From: Myceligenerans salitolerans
GTDB lineage: Bacteria > Actinomycetota > Actinomycetes > Actinomycetales > Cellulomonadaceae
Length of the DNA: 64,000 nt
NCBI RefSeq assembly: GCF_017349295.1
Contig: NZ_JAFMPK010000049.1
Span: forward strand, 39,633 to 103,632
Reading direction: 5' to 3'
The notes under the pieces were generated by a model. That model ran no database searches, was not told the origin of the DNA, and saw only the letters and a program-made list of their open reading frames with translations. The first letter of the stretch is position 1, and every line of letters begins with the position of its first letter. A program made the translations under genes and the position numbers. Below are positions 52,037 to 60,939 of this stretch, piece by piece.

Positions 52037-52705
52037 TCAGATGAGCCCGTGACGAGAGGCCACGGCGATGGCCTCACCCCTCGTGCGGACGTCCATCTTC
52101 CGGTAGAGATCGGAGAGTCGCCGGTACATCGCGCGCTCGGAGTAGGCCTCCGCGGTGGCCAGGTCCACCACCGAGGTGCCGCGGGCCAGAGCCCCCAGCC
52201 ACCTCACCTCCGCCTCGGTCAGATCGGCGGACGCGCGGTCCGACCGGGCGCGGTCGGCCAGATGCCGCGCGACCGCCTGGCTGAGCACGACCTGCCCCGT
52301 CAGTGCCACCTGGATCGAGAGGGCGATCTGCGACGTCGGCCCTTGGCAGTCGACCACGCCGTGGTAGCCCGCCGAGAGCGCGGACATCTCGAACGCCGCG
52401 GTGGGGCCGGGCTGCGCCGCGAGCACGGCGCAGCCCGAACCCGCGTAGTCCCCGAGATCGCGAAGTGCTTCCCCGCCCCGGTGCACGAGCACGATCACCC
52501 CGCCGGCCTCGGGCCGGTGGGACTCGCTGGCGGTGATGCCGGATGCCCGCAACACCTGGTGCAGCCCCGACTTGATGATCGGGCACTCCCCCTCCAGGCC
52601 GACCTCGACCACCGGCTCGTACCGCACGGCCGGCTCCTGGACGGGGCGGATGGCCCGGGGCCGAGCCGGCCCCGGAGCCTCCACCAGGGATCGCACGGCG
52701 GCCAT
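52037..52705 (-). CDS. LuxR-type regulator, operon-embedded
   Basis: Regulator of 222 residues. The C-terminal 60 residues are a LuxR helix-turn-helix: LTEAEVRWLGALARGTSVVDLATAEAYSERAMYRRL. The N-terminal part resembles a degenerate response-regulator receiver and lacks a clear phospho-Asp pocket. Its ATG shares one base with the methyltransferase stop, so it is made with the operon of modification enzymes. It may be an autoregulator of this operon. A second LuxR protein is at 58454. Confidence 0.85.
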   Translation of the reverse strand: MAAVRSLVEAPGPARPRAIRPVQEPAVRYEPVVEVGLEGECPIIKSGLHQVLRASGITASESHRPEAGGVIVLVHRGGEALRDLGDYAGSGCAVLAAQPGPTAAFEMSALSAGYHGVVDCQGPTSQIALSIQVALTGQVVLSQAVARHLADRARSDRASADLTEAEVRWLGALARGTSVVDLATAEAYSERAMYRRLSDLYRKMDVRTRGEAIAVASRHGLI

Positions 52706-53571
52706 CAGCCAGGGACCTCGGCGGTCAGGAGGAACATCCGCGGGACGTTCGCCACCGCGGGCGCCGACGTCGCCGTCCACCGGCCGAAGTTCGCCTCACG
52801 GTCACCGGGCTCGACGTAGCTCGCACCCGGCCACCCGCACTCCCGCATGAACGCGACGGGGTCGTCGCTGCCCCAGATCCACGGGCTGTTCGCCTCGGAC
52901 AGCCGGTCGAGGAACTCCCGCATGTAGGAGAGCCGGAAGATCCCTCGGCCGATCATGTCGAGCGCGATCATGCTGCCCGGGGCGGAGAGCCCGCGTACCG
53001 TGCGCAGCACCTGCCGGGCGACGTCCTCGGGAAGGTAGTAGGACACGCCCTCCGCGAACCAGAACGTGGGCCGTTCCGGATCGAAGCCGGCGCGGAGCAG
53101 TTCCCGTTCCCACCCCGCCGAGAGCTCGGTGGGCACGGTCGTACGAGCGCATCGTGGCTGGTGTTCGCCGGCGGCGGCAGACTTCTCGACCTTCGCCGCG
53201 ACGATCGGGTCCTTGTACTCGAACACGCTGGGCTGGTCCACCTCGAAGACGTGGACGTCGTCCGGCCAGTCGAGCCGGAACGGCCGCACGTCCAGCCCGG
53301 CCCCGATACCGACCACCTGCATCCCCGCGCCGACGTTGCGCAGCAGGACGTCGTCGAACCACCTGGTCCGGACCGGCAGGTACGGGTTGCCCAGGTCGGA
53401 GGCGTACCGGGGGTGGAAGTGGAACAAGAGGCCCGGCCCGTCGTCGCCCGCCAGGTCCTGGGCGAACGGGTCGGCGAAGAGTCGGTCGTCCCGTGCGGTC
53501 TCCCGGGCACGTGCCGCAGCGGTCCAGCGTGCGGTGGCCGCCACGGCCTCGAGTCGTGTCTGTGATGACAT
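52705..53571 (-). CDS. SAM-dependent O-methyltransferase-like (LCM family)
   Basis: Class I SAM-dependent enzyme of 288 residues of the LCM/PPM (leucine carboxyl methyltransferase-like) group. Typical features are TARWTAAARARETARDDRLFADPFA and VVGIGAGLDVRPFRLDWP, with FEVDQPSVFEYK as the SAM acidic motif. Members methylate hydroxyl or carboxyl groups of small molecules. The ATG at 53571 has GGAGGAG upstream. It follows the free ACP by 21 bp, suggesting a carrier-bound or aryl substrate, perhaps the salicyl ring. The target remains unknown. Confidence 0.85.
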   Translation of the reverse strand: MSSQTRLEAVAATARWTAAARARETARDDRLFADPFAQDLAGDDGPGLLFHFHPRYASDLGNPYLPVRTRWFDDVLLRNVGAGMQVVGIGAGLDVRPFRLDWPDDVHVFEVDQPSVFEYKDPIVAAKVEKSAAAGEHQPRCARTTVPTELSAGWERELLRAGFDPERPTFWFAEGVSYYLPEDVARQVLRTVRGLSAPGSMIALDMIGRGIFRLSYMREFLDRLSEANSPWIWGSDDPVAFMRECGWPGASYVEPGDREANFGRWTATSAPAVANVPRMFLLTAEVPG

Positions 53572-53592
53572 GATGGCTCCTCCAGCCCGGTC

Positions 53593-53880
53593 TCAGTGGT
53601 TCTCGAACTCGCTGAGCACCGCGGCGAGCGCCGCGGGGGTGCCGTCGACGAACACGGCCTCGACGAGGCGGCTCTGCGCCTCGCTCGATCGCGCGAACGG
53701 CAGCGACGGATGGGATCCGAGCCGGCTGACCATCTCCAGGGCACGCAGTGAGTCGCCCCCCTCGGCGAAGAAGTCCTTGTCCGTCGCGAGCGGCGCCACG
53801 CCCAGGACCTCGCCCATGGTCTCGCCGATCGCCGCCGACACGTTCTCCGGCCCGACCTGCTGATCCTTATCGATCTTCAT
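53593..53880 (-). CDS. Free-standing acyl/aryl carrier protein
   Basis: Carrier protein of 95 residues. The phosphopantetheine site is FFAEGGDSLRALEM with Ser44. The GGDS form is seen in PCP and ArCP domains. The 14-bp overlap with the hydrolase stop and the closeness to the methyltransferase show it is made with that operon. It may carry salicyl from the DhbE-like ligase or the acyl group from the ligase at 59203. Which ligase loads it cannot be told from sequence. Confidence 0.85.
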   Translation of the reverse strand: MKIDKDQQVGPENVSAAIGETMGEVLGVAPLATDKDFFAEGGDSLRALEMVSRLGSHPSLPFARSSEAQSRLVEAVFVDGTPAALAAVLSEFENH

Positions 53881-54901
53881 CGTCCCTCCCATGCGAATCG
53901 ACAGTTCTCCGACTGCGACGACGATCGCAAGCGCCGGGCTCGCCCGCTTCCTCCCGCGTGCGCTGGCACGTACGCCGCACGAGCGAACGCACCGCGTTCC
54001 CCGTCGCCAGCTCGAGTTCACGAACGGCCGGGAGCAGCGATCCCAGGCCGAACATCCCGTGCGACACGCCCGGGCCGTCGACCAGCTCGACGTCCACGCC
54101 TTGTTCCCGCAGCGTCGTGACGAGCAGCTGCCCCTCCGCGAGCAGCGGATCGTGCGACACCCGCACCACGATCGCCGGAGGCAGGCCGGCGAGGTCGGCG
54201 TACAGCGGAGAGGCCAGCGGGTCGCGCGGGTCGGCACCGGCCAGGTAGAGATCGCGGAACCACCGCATGTGCGCCGCCGTGAGCAAGGACGGCGGCCCGT
54301 CCACCCACGACGTCCCGAGATCGGCCACGGGATAGATGAGCAGCGCTCCCACCACGGGGTCCGGCACCTCCGGACCGTCGCCGGGCCGGGAGCGCCGCTC
54401 GGCGCGCCGCCCCCTGGCGCGGGCCCACCCCAGGACGGCGAGGGCCCCGCCGGCGCTGTCGCCCGCGGCGATCACGCCACGGGCGCCCCACTCGTCGCCG
54501 TGGCCGGCGGCCCAGGACAGAGCGGACGCCGCGTCCTCCACGGCCGCCGGGAACGGGTGCTCGGGCGCCAGGCGGTAGGCGACGGACAGCACCGGGAGGC
54601 CGGCGTCGGCGGCGAGGACGCGACACGTCGTGTCGTGGGTGTCCAGGCTTCCGACGACGAACCCGCCCCCGTGGAAGTAGACGATGGTGGGATCCCCGGG
54701 CGCCAGGTGTTGGGGCAGGTACAGCCGGGCGGCCGTTCCGTCGGCGATCGACCGCTCGGTCACCTCGCGCATGCGGGGGCCGGGCGGGTACCGCGCCGCC
54801 TCCACGAGTTCCCGTGCCTCGGCCGGGCGTCGTATGTCACCACCGAGGTCCGGGTAGGCACGCCGCATCCGTGCCAGTACGGCGGCGGTGAGCGGGTCCA
54901 T
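53867..54901 (-). CDS. Alpha/beta hydrolase (HSL-type esterase)
   Basis: Esterase of 344 residues of the hormone-sensitive lipase group. The oxyanion motif HGGGFVVGS and the nucleophile motif GDSAGG are both present, with Asp and His motifs near the end (VSHDPLL; GVSHGMFG). The C-terminal 30 residues are highly Arg-rich. ATG 54901 is the best start although the ribosome site is poor. It is the first gene of the operon ACP-methyltransferase-LuxR-PPTase-DUF1702. It may hydrolyse an ester on a precursor or edit a mis-loaded carrier. Confidence 0.85.
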   Translation of the reverse strand: MDPLTAAVLARMRRAYPDLGGDIRRPAEARELVEAARYPPGPRMREVTERSIADGTAARLYLPQHLAPGDPTIVYFHGGGFVVGSLDTHDTTCRVLAADAGLPVLSVAYRLAPEHPFPAAVEDAASALSWAAGHGDEWGARGVIAAGDSAGGALAVLGWARARGRRAERRSRPGDGPEVPDPVVGALLIYPVADLGTSWVDGPPSLLTAAHMRWFRDLYLAGADPRDPLASPLYADLAGLPPAIVVRVSHDPLLAEGQLLVTTLREQGVDVELVDGPGVSHGMFGLGSLLPAVRELELATGNAVRSLVRRTCQRTREEAGEPGACDRRRSRRTVDSHGRDDEDR

Positions 54902-55066
54902 CGCGGCTGGACCGGGCAAAGGGCGTGGACTGGACTCGGGCAGCACGACCGGGACGTTACGTGGATGCCACGCGCGGATCTTCTCCCCAGAGATCGCAAC
55001 CTCGAAGTTTCCTGCACCGGTCACGGCCGACGACGCTGATGAGGCCGTCGCCACGAAGGAGCACAT

Positions 55067-57124
55067 GTGAGCACCTCACGTATTCGCCCGCACAGCCGAT
55101 GGACCCGCCAGCAGTGGAGCGAGGACCCCGAGCTCACCCTCGCCGGACCACTGCTCAGCCTGCATCGCACCTCGGACGTGAACGACATCGAGCCCGACCA
55201 GGTACGCGCCGCCCGTGCGGTGCTCGCGGCCCGGGCCGGCCTGGGAACGGCTCGGTTCACGCCGGAGGACGCCGGCGCCTGGCACGAGGTCCGTACGACG
55301 CAGCAGCGCGTCGTCGAGCGGTTCCTCGCGGGCCGGGCCGCCTACTACGGGCACGACCAGGTACTGCCGTTCCCCGAGGCACGCGCCATGGCCGAGGAGA
55401 ACCGGGACACGTTCGTCGTCATCAAGTTCATGGACGAGGCGCCCCACCTCGAGGCGACCCTGGACAGCCTGCTGAACCAGGACTACGACCTCTCGCGCCT
55501 GGTGCTGATCACGGCGGACAACAACTCCACGGACGGCTCGACCCGGATCGTCGACGAGGTCGCTCGCCGGAACGACACCGCGGCCAGGATCGTCCGGCTC
55601 TCCCAGCCGGTGCCGGGCGCCGGCCACACCGCGCGTCTCGGTGTCGACCGGGCCATCGCCACCGTGCTCGAGATGTGCCGCACCGACGGCCGGTGGGAAC
55701 GGCTCCAGACGGCGACCATCGCGGTCTCCGACGGCGACACCGTGTACCACCCCGGCGTCCTGGACGAGATCAGGGGCAAGCTGGACCGGCATCCGGACGT
55801 CGACGGCGTCATGCCGTTCCTCACCTACAAGCTCACCGCCGGCCTGCGGCTCCTGCAGGCGGGGCCCGGCCAGGTGACCCTGCCGCAGCTACGGGCGGCG
55901 AACCGGCGGCAGCCGGCCGGGACGGTCCCGCACTCACTGGCCGACGTCACCGCGCACGACGCCTTCCCGCGCCGAGGCCGGTACCTGCACGAGTCGGCCG
56001 CGGGTCTGACCGACCGTGACGGCGTCGTCCATGAGGCGCCGGTGGAGGACGACGAGACCGTCGGCCGCTTCGCGACGTTCCAGGACCCGGACGGAAAGCT
56101 CGCGTACCTGCTGCCGGACCGGACCCTCCTGCTCGCCGAGGCGCCGGTCTCCGGCACGGACGCGGCGCTCCTGGCCCTGGAGAACGGGATCGTCGGGCCC
56201 GATGAGGTGTGGAAGTGGCACACCGCCATCGGGCACGACATCTTCCTGCGCTGGGCGTTCCTGGGCATGGGCATGCCCGAGGAGATCGTCTTCCCCGACA
56301 CCAGCGATGCGCTGAAGACGTTCCGGGTGTGGGCGTTCGCCATCGGCGGCCAGCACCAGCTGACTCGTCCCGGGCTGAAGATCGCGACCGGCAGCGACTA
56401 CCAGAGCGGCCGGGTCCTGCAGGCGGCCGGCTGCACCGTCATGCTCGGCTCCGCGCACGCGCCCGCCGAGACGGAGATCGACCGGCTGATCAAGATGGTC
56501 CGCAACTTCGTCAACGAGCAGGCCGTCTTCTACGGCAACACGCGCAGCGAGATGCTCGAACGCGCCACCGGCCTCTACGTGCACATGACCCGGATCCAGC
56601 CCCAGCTGGAGGAGGAGCTGCGCCACTACGAGGACTGGGTGTTCCGGGACGTCGCACTGCCCGAACGGCTCATCTTCCCGCTGCGATGGATGTTCCAGAA
56701 CGCGATCCGCTACTACTGTCAGGGCCCGGTCGAGGCGGAACTGGTGCGACGGCGGTTCCTGGCCCTCGTCCTCGCACCGGACGAGGTCGAGGCCGTCTGC
56801 CGCGACCTCATCGACCCGGCGCGCGACGCTCTCGCCGCCTCCCCGCTGCACGAGAAGCAACGCCGTGCGGAGGCCGTCGCGGAGGCCGTCATCGTCGCGT
56901 ACTACCCGCGGGTCCTGACCTTCTACGGCGAGACGATCCGTTCGTTCCTGCGCGCCCACGAGGTCGAGCCGTCGGCCTACGAGTGGTTGCTGGCCGAGGT
57001 CCCGACACTCCGGAACGCGCTCCGCGAGGATCCGCCGCAGGTGGATCCCACCGCCGTGTGGTCCCGGACCGACTTCGACATCGACGATGCGCGCGGCCAG
57101 GTCACCTCGGTCAAGGGGGCGTGA
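55067..57124 (+). CDS. GT2-family glycosyltransferase, large
   Basis: Protein of 685 residues with a GT-A glycosyltransferase domain at about 110-260: VVIKFMDEAPHLEATLDSLLNQDYDLSRLVLITADNN-type start, then DNNSTDGST and the metal-binding VSDGDTVYHP. Residues 260-685 are a large C-terminal part I do not recognise. GTG 55067 is preceded by AAGGAGCACAT. The next gene, a UDP-sugar dehydrogenase, overlaps by one base, so the acceptor sugar may be a uronic acid. GT2 enzymes usually make polysaccharide, and an enediyne role is unclear. Confidence 0.75.
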   Translation: MSTSRIRPHSRWTRQQWSEDPELTLAGPLLSLHRTSDVNDIEPDQVRAARAVLAARAGLGTARFTPEDAGAWHEVRTTQQRVVERFLAGRAAYYGHDQVLPFPEARAMAEENRDTFVVIKFMDEAPHLEATLDSLLNQDYDLSRLVLITADNNSTDGSTRIVDEVARRNDTAARIVRLSQPVPGAGHTARLGVDRAIATVLEMCRTDGRWERLQTATIAVSDGDTVYHPGVLDEIRGKLDRHPDVDGVMPFLTYKLTAGLRLLQAGPGQVTLPQLRAANRRQPAGTVPHSLADVTAHDAFPRRGRYLHESAAGLTDRDGVVHEAPVEDDETVGRFATFQDPDGKLAYLLPDRTLLLAEAPVSGTDAALLALENGIVGPDEVWKWHTAIGHDIFLRWAFLGMGMPEEIVFPDTSDALKTFRVWAFAIGGQHQLTRPGLKIATGSDYQSGRVLQAAGCTVMLGSAHAPAETEIDRLIKMVRNFVNEQAVFYGNTRSEMLERATGLYVHMTRIQPQLEEELRHYEDWVFRDVALPERLIFPLRWMFQNAIRYYCQGPVEAELVRRRFLALVLAPDEVEAVCRDLIDPARDALAASPLHEKQRRAEAVAEAVIVAYYPRVLTFYGETIRSFLRAHEVEPSAYEWLLAEVPTLRNALREDPPQVDPTAVWSRTDFDIDDARGQVTSVKGA

Positions 57125-58389
57125 TGAGCCAGGACCGGACGCTACCTCGTGTCACGGTGTGCGGCCTCGGGTACGTGGGCCTGTCCGTGGCGGTCGCCGC
57201 CCACGACGCCGGCTACGCCGTCACCGCGTACGACGTCGACGAAGGCGTACTCGCGCGACTCAAACGGGGAAATCCCGGGATCTCCAACGTCAGCCCCGAG
57301 CAGCTCGTCGCGCTGACCGAGGATCCCGCGACCGTCATGACGAACGACCTGGACCAGTCGCCGATCGGTGACGTCGCGGTCGTCTGCGTGCCCACGCCGC
57401 TGACGCCCGGGGGCGCACCCGACACCTCGGCGATCGTCGACGCCGCGCGCGCCCTCGGAGCGAGGATCGGGCCGGGAACGCTGGTGACCCTCGAGTCGAC
57501 CACGTGGCCCGGAACGACCGAGGAGCTGTTCGCGCCGTTGCTCGCACAGAGCTCCGGCATGGACGCAGGCACCGGGTTCAACGTCGCGTTCTCCCCCGAG
57601 CGGATCGACCCGGGCAACCACACCCACACCTTCACGACCACTCCGAAGGTCGTCGGCGGGCTCACGGCACGATGCACGGAACGGGCGGCCGCGTTCTACC
57701 GCTCACTGGGCGTCCCGGTGGTCGTCGCGGCGGGCACCCGCGAGGCCGAGATGTCGAAGCTGCTGGAGAACACCTACCGGTTCGTCAACATCAGTTTCGT
57801 CAACGAGTTCGCCGCCGTCTGCGACGCGATGGACATCGACGCCATGGACGCCATCCGGTGCGCCTCGTCCAAGCCGTTCGGGTTCACGCCGTTCACGCCG
57901 AGCGCCGGCGTCGGCGGGCACTGCATCCCCGTCGACCCGTTCTACCTCACCCACAAGGCCGACGAGGTCGGGGCGGCGACCTCCATGATCGCCGCCGCCG
58001 ACGCCGTGAACCGGTCGGTCCCCGAGGCCATCGCGGAACAGGTGCTGGACCACCTCCGGTCGGCCGGGCTCCTTCCGGGGGCGAAGGTCCTGCTCTGCGG
58101 AGTCAGCTACAAACCCGATGTCGCCGATCTGCGCATGACGCCGGCGATCGGCGTGGTGCGCGCGTTGCGCGCGCGGGGCGTCGAGCCCAGCTTCATCGAC
58201 CCGTTCGTGCCGGAGTTCGTCGTCGATGACGTCCCTGTCGCGCCGTGGTCCGGCGGAACCGCCGATGTCGCCGTCGTGCTGCAGAAGCACGAGGGAGCTC
58301 CGCCACCGGCAGAACTGGCGCACGCGGTCTACGACCCGACCGGTGCCCGGCGTCCGATCCGGACGCCGGGCCTGCGCCGGGTACCGTGA
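57124..58389 (+). CDS. UDP-glucose/UDP-N-acetylmannosamine 6-dehydrogenase
   Basis: NAD-dependent nucleotide-sugar dehydrogenase of 421 residues. It has the N-terminal VCGLGYVGLSVAVAAHDAGY Rossmann motif and the catalytic Cys in GVGGHCIPVDP. It oxidises the C6 of a UDP-hexose to a uronic acid. It shares one base with the GT2 stop. In calicheamicin, CalS8 is a UDP-glucose dehydrogenase in the sugar pathway, so a role for a uronic acid-derived sugar is possible. The decarboxylase expected for a pentose is not in the window. Confidence 0.9.
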   Translation: MSQDRTLPRVTVCGLGYVGLSVAVAAHDAGYAVTAYDVDEGVLARLKRGNPGISNVSPEQLVALTEDPATVMTNDLDQSPIGDVAVVCVPTPLTPGGAPDTSAIVDAARALGARIGPGTLVTLESTTWPGTTEELFAPLLAQSSGMDAGTGFNVAFSPERIDPGNHTHTFTTTPKVVGGLTARCTERAAAFYRSLGVPVVVAAGTREAEMSKLLENTYRFVNISFVNEFAAVCDAMDIDAMDAIRCASSKPFGFTPFTPSAGVGGHCIPVDPFYLTHKADEVGAATSMIAAADAVNRSVPEAIAEQVLDHLRSAGLLPGAKVLLCGVSYKPDVADLRMTPAIGVVRALRARGVEPSFIDPFVPEFVVDDVPVAPWSGGTADVAVVLQKHEGAPPPAELAHAVYDPTGARRPIRTPGLRRVP

Positions 58390-58391
58390 CA

Positions 58392-58433
58392 GCGGCACCG
58401 GGACCGGCGTCCTCGCCGGGGTCCCGGTGCCGC
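58392..58433. terminator. Bidirectional terminator-like hairpin
   Basis: A 14-bp perfect stem, 58392-58405 with 58420-58433, and a partly self-pairing 14-nt loop lie between the convergent UDP-sugar dehydrogenase and LuxR genes. Confidence 0.75.
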
Positions 58434-58453
58434 GGAAGCGCCGGCCGGCGCCG

Positions 58454-59101
58454 TCAGGAGACGCGGCCCGCCGGGTGCCGGGGCCCGGCCTGCCACGGGT
58501 ACTGGATGATCCCCATCTCGATCGCCCGCATCACGGCGCTCGTCCGGTTGCTCGCGCCCAGCTTGAGCAAGGTGCTGGAGACGAGACGCTTGACGCCGTG
58601 CCGCGTGATCCCCAGCCGCGTGGCGATCTGGTCGTTGCTCAATCCCGACGCCATCAGCTCCAGCGTATCGATCTCCCGGCTGGTCACCAGGGCTCTCGCC
58701 ACGGGCTCGTCGACATGCGCCCGAGCCGCGAGCTCTCGTACGACCTCCCGCGGCGCCGGGAACCTCCCGGCGAGACAGTCACCGATCGCCGCATCGAGCT
58801 GACGCGCGGAAACCTCCTGTAACAGGAAGTAGCCGTCAGGAACCCGGTCGCACCGGAAGCATTCGCTCACATCGGGGGCGGACGGCAGTGCGACCAGCAC
58901 CCGCCCCGCACCGTTCAATGGTATTGACTCAAGGTCGCGTACCGTCGTGACCACGATATCCACGCAGTCCGGCCGCAGGACGTCACGCTCGTCGACGGCG
59001 ATGACCGTCGAGACGCTGGCAGCCTCGTTGAGCAGGGAGAACAGCCCTCGTCGCAGCACCAGACTCGAACAGAGAACTCCTACCGTGACCCGAGAGTGCA
59101 T
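58454..59101 (-). CDS. LuxR-family regulator
   Basis: Regulator of 215 residues with a C-terminal LuxR helix-turn-helix: LVTSREIDTLELMASGLSNDQIATRLGITRHGVKRLVSS. The N-terminal half has the size and pattern of a receiver domain (MHSRVTVGVLCSSLVLRRGLF) but no clear phosphorylated Asp. ATG 59101 has GAGGAGCGG upstream. The upstream 100 bp are less GC-rich than the surroundings, including CATATAGAACTATG, which fits a promoter. It may control the ligase operon or the Unb operon; not shown. Confidence 0.85.
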   Translation of the reverse strand: MHSRVTVGVLCSSLVLRRGLFSLLNEAASVSTVIAVDERDVLRPDCVDIVVTTVRDLESIPLNGAGRVLVALPSAPDVSECFRCDRVPDGYFLLQEVSARQLDAAIGDCLAGRFPAPREVVRELAARAHVDEPVARALVTSREIDTLELMASGLSNDQIATRLGITRHGVKRLVSSTLLKLGASNRTSAVMRAIEMGIIQYPWQAGPRHPAGRVS

Positions 59102-59202
59102 CGCAATCCGCTCCTCAGTCTTGACGACATATAGAACTATGCCCCCCTTTTCCAGCACATCACCGATTTTTGCAGATCCTTGACAAGGCTGCCAAGCGTC
59201 CA

Positions 59203-60621
59203 TCACCACTTTGTGAAGACCGTTTCCTCCAGTTCGAGGCTTTCTGCGACGATCTTCCCAAGATGGTTTCTCGGCATTTCAGAAATCACCCGAAGGGCTG
59301 ACGGCACCTCGTACGGCGCCAGTCCGTCGTCACGCAGCGCCCGCAGCACGTCGGCCGGCGTGACGCCGTCGAGCACCACGTAACCGACGAGCTCCTCGTC
59401 GCCGCTCGGTCCAGGACGAGACCGCGCCGTCGCGTCCACCACACCTGGACAGCGCTTCATGGCCTCCTCGACCAGAGCCAGTCCCACCCGGCGCCCCCCG
59501 ATCTTGGCGAAGCGGCTCTTGCGCCCGGTGATCCGCAGCAGCCCGTCCTCGCCGACCGCGCCCAGGTCTCCCGTAGGGTAGAAGCCGTCGACCAGTCGAA
59601 CGGCCCCTTCACCCAGGTAGCCGCGCATCAGCGAGGGCGTCCGGACCAGGAGCTCGCCGTCGGACGCCACACGGACCTCGACACCCGGCGCCACGGGGCC
59701 GACGACGTCCGGCGGCATCCCCGGCAGCCACGCGGGGGCGCAGGCGATCAGGCCGGCCTCCGTGCTCCCGTAGATCTGGCGCACCGCGACACCGGTCCGG
59801 GCCTGGACGCCCTCGGCGACCTCCGCGTCCAGCGGCGCCCCGGCACTCACCGCGAGCCGGAGCGCGCCCGCCCCGCCCTCGTGTCGCGGGCCGACGGTCA
59901 GGTAGCGATACAGCAGCGGCGTGCCGAACAGCACGGTCGCGTCCCGGAGGGCCGCGGCGGCCCCCGCCGGGGTGAACGTGGGCAGGGACGTCACGGTCGC
60001 GCCCACCAGCAGCGCCGACAGCATGCCCGCCATGCCGTAGGAGTGCGCCGCCGAGACCGGCAGGACGACGACGTCGTCGGCGGCCAGCTGGAAGCGGTCC
60101 ACGTAGGAGAGGGCCGCCGCGACGGCCCCGGCATGCGTCTGCCGGGCCAGGCGCGGCTGCCCCGACGAGCCGGAGGTGAGCTGGAGCAGCTCCGCGCCTC
60201 CGGGGCCGCGGCCGCCGGGCCCGGCGGCCGGGACCACCGGCCCTCCGCCGCCGCGCGGATCCAGGTGCCGGGCTCCCGGCCACACCGCGGACGGGTCCGC
60301 GGCGACGACGACGCTCACGTCCAGGTCCGCGAGGACGGCCCGCGACCTCGTCAGTGCCGGGGACCCCGCCTCCACCGCGACGACGTCCACCCCGCACTCG
60401 AGCGCACCGACCAGGGAAGCCAACGACGGCACGGAACCGTCGACGACGACCGCCGCGAGCCCCTCCCGGTCGCCGCCGGCCCGCCGACTCCCGATGTCGC
60501 GGCCGATGCGCCGGGCCATGGCCGCGAACTGCGCCCTCGTCACGGGCGGAGCGTCCGCCGTGCGCACCGCGATCCTGTCGGGGGACTCACGCGCGAGGGC
60601 ATCCAACCGTTCCAACAGCAT
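59203..60621 (-). CDS. AMP-dependent acyl/aryl ligase
   Basis: Adenylate-forming ligase of 472 residues. Motifs are LQLTSGSSGQPRLARQTH (A3), IYGSTEAGL (A5) and YPTGDLGAVGEDGLLRITGRKSRFAKIGGRRV, with a C-terminal Lys in NHLGKIVAE. It is shorter than an NRPS A domain and does not belong to the DhbE group. It may activate an acyl or aryl acid for the free ACP at 53593, or as a CoA ester. It is the third adenylating enzyme in the window. Divergent to the UnbV operon. Confidence 0.85.
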   Translation of the reverse strand: MLLERLDALARESPDRIAVRTADAPPVTRAQFAAMARRIGRDIGSRRAGGDREGLAAVVVDGSVPSLASLVGALECGVDVVAVEAGSPALTRSRAVLADLDVSVVVAADPSAVWPGARHLDPRGGGGPVVPAAGPGGRGPGGAELLQLTSGSSGQPRLARQTHAGAVAAALSYVDRFQLAADDVVVLPVSAAHSYGMAGMLSALLVGATVTSLPTFTPAGAAAALRDATVLFGTPLLYRYLTVGPRHEGGAGALRLAVSAGAPLDAEVAEGVQARTGVAVRQIYGSTEAGLIACAPAWLPGMPPDVVGPVAPGVEVRVASDGELLVRTPSLMRGYLGEGAVRLVDGFYPTGDLGAVGEDGLLRITGRKSRFAKIGGRRVGLALVEEAMKRCPGVVDATARSRPGPSGDEELVGYVVLDGVTPADVLRALRDDGLAPYEVPSALRVISEMPRNHLGKIVAESLELEETVFTKW

Positions 60622-60939
60622 GGCTTCTCTCCGATCCGCGAAGGTGCTGGTGCAACCTCGTCGAGGTTGCGGCGGGCGTCCGTTGGCATGCCCATCGAAA
60701 CACCACAGCAGGCACATGCATTTACTCTGGCGTGCCCTGTTCGCGCGTTCGGCATCTTCCTGCCCATGGCGGTGTCAGGTTACCGCCCGCGTGAGGAGCG
60801 GATCCCTGACCCGTGACCGCCATCGCTCGACAGGGCCACGCACTGCTTGCCGCGGCGGCGTCCGGCCGCAATTCCGAAGATGTGATCCCACCCTGCGGTT
60901 CGAAGACTGGGAGCACCTTCACACCAGCAGGAGGCACGA
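60622..60939. promoter_or_regulatory. Divergent promoter region with a 19-bp palindrome
   Basis: This 318-bp gap separates the ligase and UnbV genes and has no supported gene. GCAACCTCG-T-CGAGGTTGC at 60652-60670 is a perfect inverted repeat that starts 31 bp before the ligase ATG. It is a likely operator or 5'-leader hairpin. The UnbV GTG at 60940 has CAGGAGGCACGA before it. Confidence 0.5.

Noticed and set aside
59102..59202. CCTTG-A-CAAGG palindrome (59178-59188) considered as a terminator
   Set aside because: Only 5-bp arms with a single-base loop; more likely chance or a weak operator before the LuxR gene.
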